Source: Ruegeria arenilitoris
Lineage (GTDB): Bacteria > Pseudomonadota > Alphaproteobacteria > Rhodobacterales > Rhodobacteraceae
DNA: 64,000 nucleotides
Assembly: GCF_013032855.1 (NCBI RefSeq)
Contig: NZ_WQDA01000004.1
Location: 62,001 to 126,000, forward strand
Direction of reading: 5' to 3'
Made by a program: the position numbers and the translations under genes. Positions 61,893 through 64,000 of the stretch are shown here, piece by piece. A model generated the notes under the pieces. That model was not told the DNA's origin, did not search any database, and saw nothing but the letters and a program-made list of their open reading frames with translations. Position 1 is the stretch's first letter, and every line of letters starts with the position of its first letter.

Positions 61893-62723
61893 TTGTCCGC
61901 AATAACTGCCGCGCAAGCGATCGCCGCGCCTCCCCGTGCTGTCGGGCGGGGTGTTGTGTCCGTGGTTCGCCGCGCGGGCCGGACCGAGTTGCAGGACCTG
62001 CGCCAGCAAGGGTCGCTGAAGCTGCTGTTTCCTCGGCGCGATGGCGCTGACATGCAGGCCGTTCTGGTCAATACCGCCGGCGGCGTCACCGGCGGAGACA
62101 GTTTTGACCTTTCCGCCACCGCTCTGGCAGATGCATATCTGACCCTGACCACGCAGGCGGCTGAGCGGGCTTATCGCGCGTCCGGAGCAATTCCGGGCCG
62201 GATTCGGACGCACCTGACTGTGGAGGCAGGCGGCCAGTTGAACTGGCTACCGCAGGAAACGATCCTGTTCGACGGTTGCGCGATCGACCGCCGCCTGCGT
62301 GTCGATCTGGCCCCCGATGCCGGCCTGCTGCTGGTGGAATCGCTGATCTTCGGACGCGCCGCAATGGGCGAGCAGGTCACATCGGCCCACTTCCAAGACC
62401 GCCTCGAAATCTGGCGCGCGGGCCGGCTGGCCCATCTGGACGCGCTGCGTCTGACCGGTGATCTGGCGGCGGAAATGGCCCGGCCCGGCGTTGGCGACGG
62501 CGCGGGCGCGCTCAGCAGCCTGATACTGATCCGCCCGGATGCCGCCGCGCATCTGGACCCGATCCGCGCGGCCTTGCCTGACACCGGCGGCGTCAGCCTT
62601 GTGGGTGAGGACATGCTGTTGATGCGCCTGCTGGCGCCCGACGGTTTCACGCTGCGCCGGACCCTTGTGCCGATCCTGAACCGGCTGACCCGCAATTCCC
62701 TGCCAAGACCCTGGATGATCTGA
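61893..62723 (+). CDS. ureD: Urease accessory protein UreD
   Basis: Scaffold that binds apo-urease and, with UreF and UreG, helps carry nickel to the active site. Family segments: [76 protein letters not shown]. The frame is open from TTG 61803, but the extra N-terminal residues do not look like UreD. I use TTG 61893, giving 276 residues, near the usual length; no strong ribosome site supports it, so the start is uncertain. First gene of the urease operon; ureA follows after one base. Confidence 0.88.
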   Translation: MSAITAAQAIAAPPRAVGRGVVSVVRRAGRTELQDLRQQGSLKLLFPRRDGADMQAVLVNTAGGVTGGDSFDLSATALADAYLTLTTQAAERAYRASGAIPGRIRTHLTVEAGGQLNWLPQETILFDGCAIDRRLRVDLAPDAGLLLVESLIFGRAAMGEQVTSAHFQDRLEIWRAGRLAHLDALRLTGDLAAEMARPGVGDGAGALSSLILIRPDAAAHLDPIRAALPDTGGVSLVGEDMLLMRLLAPDGFTLRRTLVPILNRLTRNSLPRPWMI

Positions 62724-62724
62724 C

Positions 62725-63027
62725 ATGCAACTCTCGCCGCGTGAAAAAGACAAACTGCTGATCGCCATGGCCGCCGAGGTGGCGCGCAAGCGTCTGGCCC
62801 GGGGCGTGCGCCTGAACTACCCCGAGGCCATCGCGCTGATCACCGATGCCGTGGTCGAGGGCGCCCGCGACGGCCGCTCGGTCGCCGACATGATGGAGGC
62901 CGGCGCGCAGGTCATCACCCGCGACCAGTGCATGGACGGCATCCCCGAGATGATCCACGAGGTGCAGGTCGAGGCGACGTTCCCCGACGGCACCAAGCTG
63001 GTCACGGTCCACAACCCCATTCGCTGA
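62725..63027 (+). CDS. ureA: Urease gamma subunit UreA
   Basis: Structural gamma subunit, 100 residues, the standard size. [40 protein letters not shown] (20 residues), [20 protein letters not shown] and [20 protein letters not shown] complete the UreA sequence. It starts one base after the ureD stop. Separate UreA, UreB and UreC chains form the enzyme that splits urea to ammonia and carbamate; the active site is in UreC. Confidence 0.97.
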   Translation: MQLSPREKDKLLIAMAAEVARKRLARGVRLNYPEAIALITDAVVEGARDGRSVADMMEAGAQVITRDQCMDGIPEMIHEVQVEATFPDGTKLVTVHNPIR

Positions 63028-63038
63028 AGGAGATTTCG

Positions 63039-63197
63039 ATGAAACACCTGGCTTCCCTGCCCTTCGCCCTGATGGCCGCGCCCGCGCTGGCGCATGAGGG
63101 GCCACACCTGCACCCGCATGACTCGGGCACCTGGCTGGCGCTGGTCCTGCTGCTGGCGATCGGCGGCGTCGCGATCTGGCTGAAGGCGCGCAAATGA
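63039..63197 (+). CDS. Small His-rich single-helix protein between ureA and ureB
   Basis: A 52-residue peptide with AAGGAG just before ATG 63039 and a stop that overlaps the ureB start by four bases (ATGA), so it is a real coding unit. The N-terminal hydrophobic stretch ([18 protein letters not shown]) reads like a signal peptide, followed by [10 protein letters not shown] with four histidines and a membrane helix ([17 protein letters not shown]) with a KARK tail. The histidines could bind nickel on the periplasmic side. No family known to me. Confidence 0.75.
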   Translation: MKHLASLPFALMAAPALAHEGPHLHPHDSGTWLALVLLLAIGGVAIWLKARK

Positions 63198-63499
63198 TCC
63201 CCGGAGAGGTCATCACCGCCCACGGCGAGATCGAGCTGAACGCGGGAGCGGCGGCAATTACCCTGATGGTGGCCAATACCGGTGACCGCCCCGTACAGGT
63301 GGGCTCGCACTATCATTTCGCCGAAACCAATCCGGCGCTGGATTTCGACCGGGCCGCCGCCCACGGAATGCGGCTGGACATCGCCGCCGGAACCGCCGTG
63401 CGGTTCGAACCCGGTCAGCGGCGCGAGGTGCAACTGATCCCGATCAGCGGCGCGCGGCGCGTCTTCGGGTTCAACGGCGCAGTCATGGGAGACCTCTGA
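63194..63499 (+). CDS. ureB: Urease beta subunit UreB
   Basis: Structural beta subunit, 101 residues. [59 protein letters not shown] (20 residues) and the [20 protein letters not shown] segment are the family sequence. ATG overlaps the small peptide stop (ATGA), and its TGA overlaps the ureC ATG (TGATG), so the urease genes are translated as a coupled chain. Confidence 0.97.
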   Translation: MIPGEVITAHGEIELNAGAAAITLMVANTGDRPVQVGSHYHFAETNPALDFDRAAAHGMRLDIAAGTAVRFEPGQRREVQLIPISGARRVFGFNGAVMGDL

Positions 63500-64000
63500 T
63501 GCCAGCCCGGATCAAACGTTCCGACTATGCCGCCATGTACGGCCCCACCACGGGCGACAAGGTGCGGCTGGCCGATACCGACCTGATCATCGAGGTCGAG
63601 CGCGACCTGACCACCTATGGCGAAGAGGTCAAGTTCGGCGGCGGCAAGGTGATCCGCGACGGTATGGGCCAGTCTCAGGCAACCCGCGCCGAAGGGGCGG
63701 TGGACACCGTCATCACCAATGCGCTGATCGTTGACTGGACAGGCATCTACAAGGCGGATGTGGGCCTGAAGGACGGGCGCATCGCCAAGATCGGCAAGGC
63801 GGGCAACCCCGACACACAGCCCGGCGTCGATATCATCGTCGGCCCCGGTACCGAGGCCATCGCCGGCGAGGGCCGCATCCTGACCGCCGGCGGGTTCGAC
63901 AGCCACATCCATTTCATCTGCCCGCAACAGATCGAGGATGCGCTGCATTCCGGCCTGACGACCATGCTGGGCGGCGGCACCGGCCCGGCGCATGGCACGC
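63499..64000 (+). CDS. ureC: Urease alpha subunit UreC, N-terminal part
   Basis: Catalytic subunit; the window ends after 167 codons of about 570. Visible: [74 protein letters not shown], and [20 protein letters not shown], where the two histidines of SHIHF are nickel ligands. The last visible segment is [16 protein letters not shown]. The carbamylated lysine and catalytic His loop lie beyond the window. Overlaps ureB by one base. Confidence 0.96.
   Translation, partial: MPARIKRSDYAAMYGPTTGDKVRLADTDLIIEVERDLTTYGEEVKFGGGKVIRDGMGQSQATRAEGAVDTVITNALIVDWTGIYKADVGLKDGRIAKIGKAGNPDTQPGVDIIVGPGTEAIAGEGRILTAGGFDSHIHFICPQQIEDALHSGLTTMLGGGTGPAHGT

Noticed and set aside
1..64000. Search for CRISPR arrays, insertion sequences, prophage, toxin-antitoxin genes and tRNA or rRNA genes
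   Set aside because: I saw no repeat-spacer pattern, transposase or integrase motif, or tRNA-like fold; a scan by tRNAscan or a transposase search would be the test.

Overview
The window looks like a chromosomal segment of a marine-type alphaproteobacterium of the Rhodobacteraceae (roseobacter-like). This is inferred from high G+C, dense short-spaced operons, many GTG or ATGA start/stop overlaps, and gene types common in that family (UgpBAEC, persulfide detoxification genes, a split ureABC operon, a NadABC cluster). I see no rRNA, tRNA, CRISPR, insertion sequence or prophage. Both ends cut genes: ugpB at the left and ureC at the right.

Layout. 1-4.4 kb: sn-glycerol-3-phosphate importer ugpBAEC followed by a phosphodiesterase-fold protein. 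4.5-8.0 kb: de novo NAD synthesis nadABC. 8.0-13.2 kb (minus): MtfA-like peptidase, exported amidohydrolase and a polar amino-acid ABC importer. 13.3-18.7 kb (minus): FAD-linked oxidase, DUF4242 protein and a giant SAM-cyclase-ATPase-TPR protein. 18.7-25.1 kb (minus): sulfide/persulfide module (Crp/Fnr regulator, DUF2892, two YeeE/YedE halves, persulfide dioxygenase, a DUF442-SQR fusion, SulP transporter). 25.2-28.2 kb: copA-cueR with a recognisable CueR promoter. 28.4-29.3 kb: small lipoprotein and an L,D-transpeptidase. 29.5-35.7 kb: Pho box and pstSCAB-phoU-phoB. 35.7-50.5 kb: exopolysaccharide locus (polymerase/ligase, Wzz-like, LuxR-type response regulator, WecG-sugar transferase fusion, galU, periplasmic molybdopterin-fold protein, hybrid kinase, Wza, Wzx, three glycosyltransferases). 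50.5-57.6 kb: acetyltransferase, then a sugar or osmolyte ABC operon with a GH63-like hydrolase and a divergent LacI regulator. 57.6-59.4 kb: HxlR regulator divergent from MdaB and a glutathione transferase. 59.6-61.6 kb: cyclic-nucleotide phosphodiesterase/nucleotidase behind a Pho-box-like sequence. 61.9 kb to end: urease genes ureD-ureA-small His-rich peptide-ureB-ureC.

How the genes may work together. Phosphate supply is a repeated theme: Ugp, Pst/PhoU/PhoB and CpdB, with PhoB-like direct repeats before pstS and cpdB. The sulfur module should take sulfide through SQR to persulfide, then through the dioxygenase to sulfite, with membrane sulfur transporters beside it. The exopolysaccharide locus carries its own kinase, an unpaired response regulator and a recurring intergenic inverted repeat (CCTATCCG/CGGATAGG), which together suggest a dedicated regulatory circuit. 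Three ABC operons carry a hairpin exactly between the binding-protein gene and the first permease gene.
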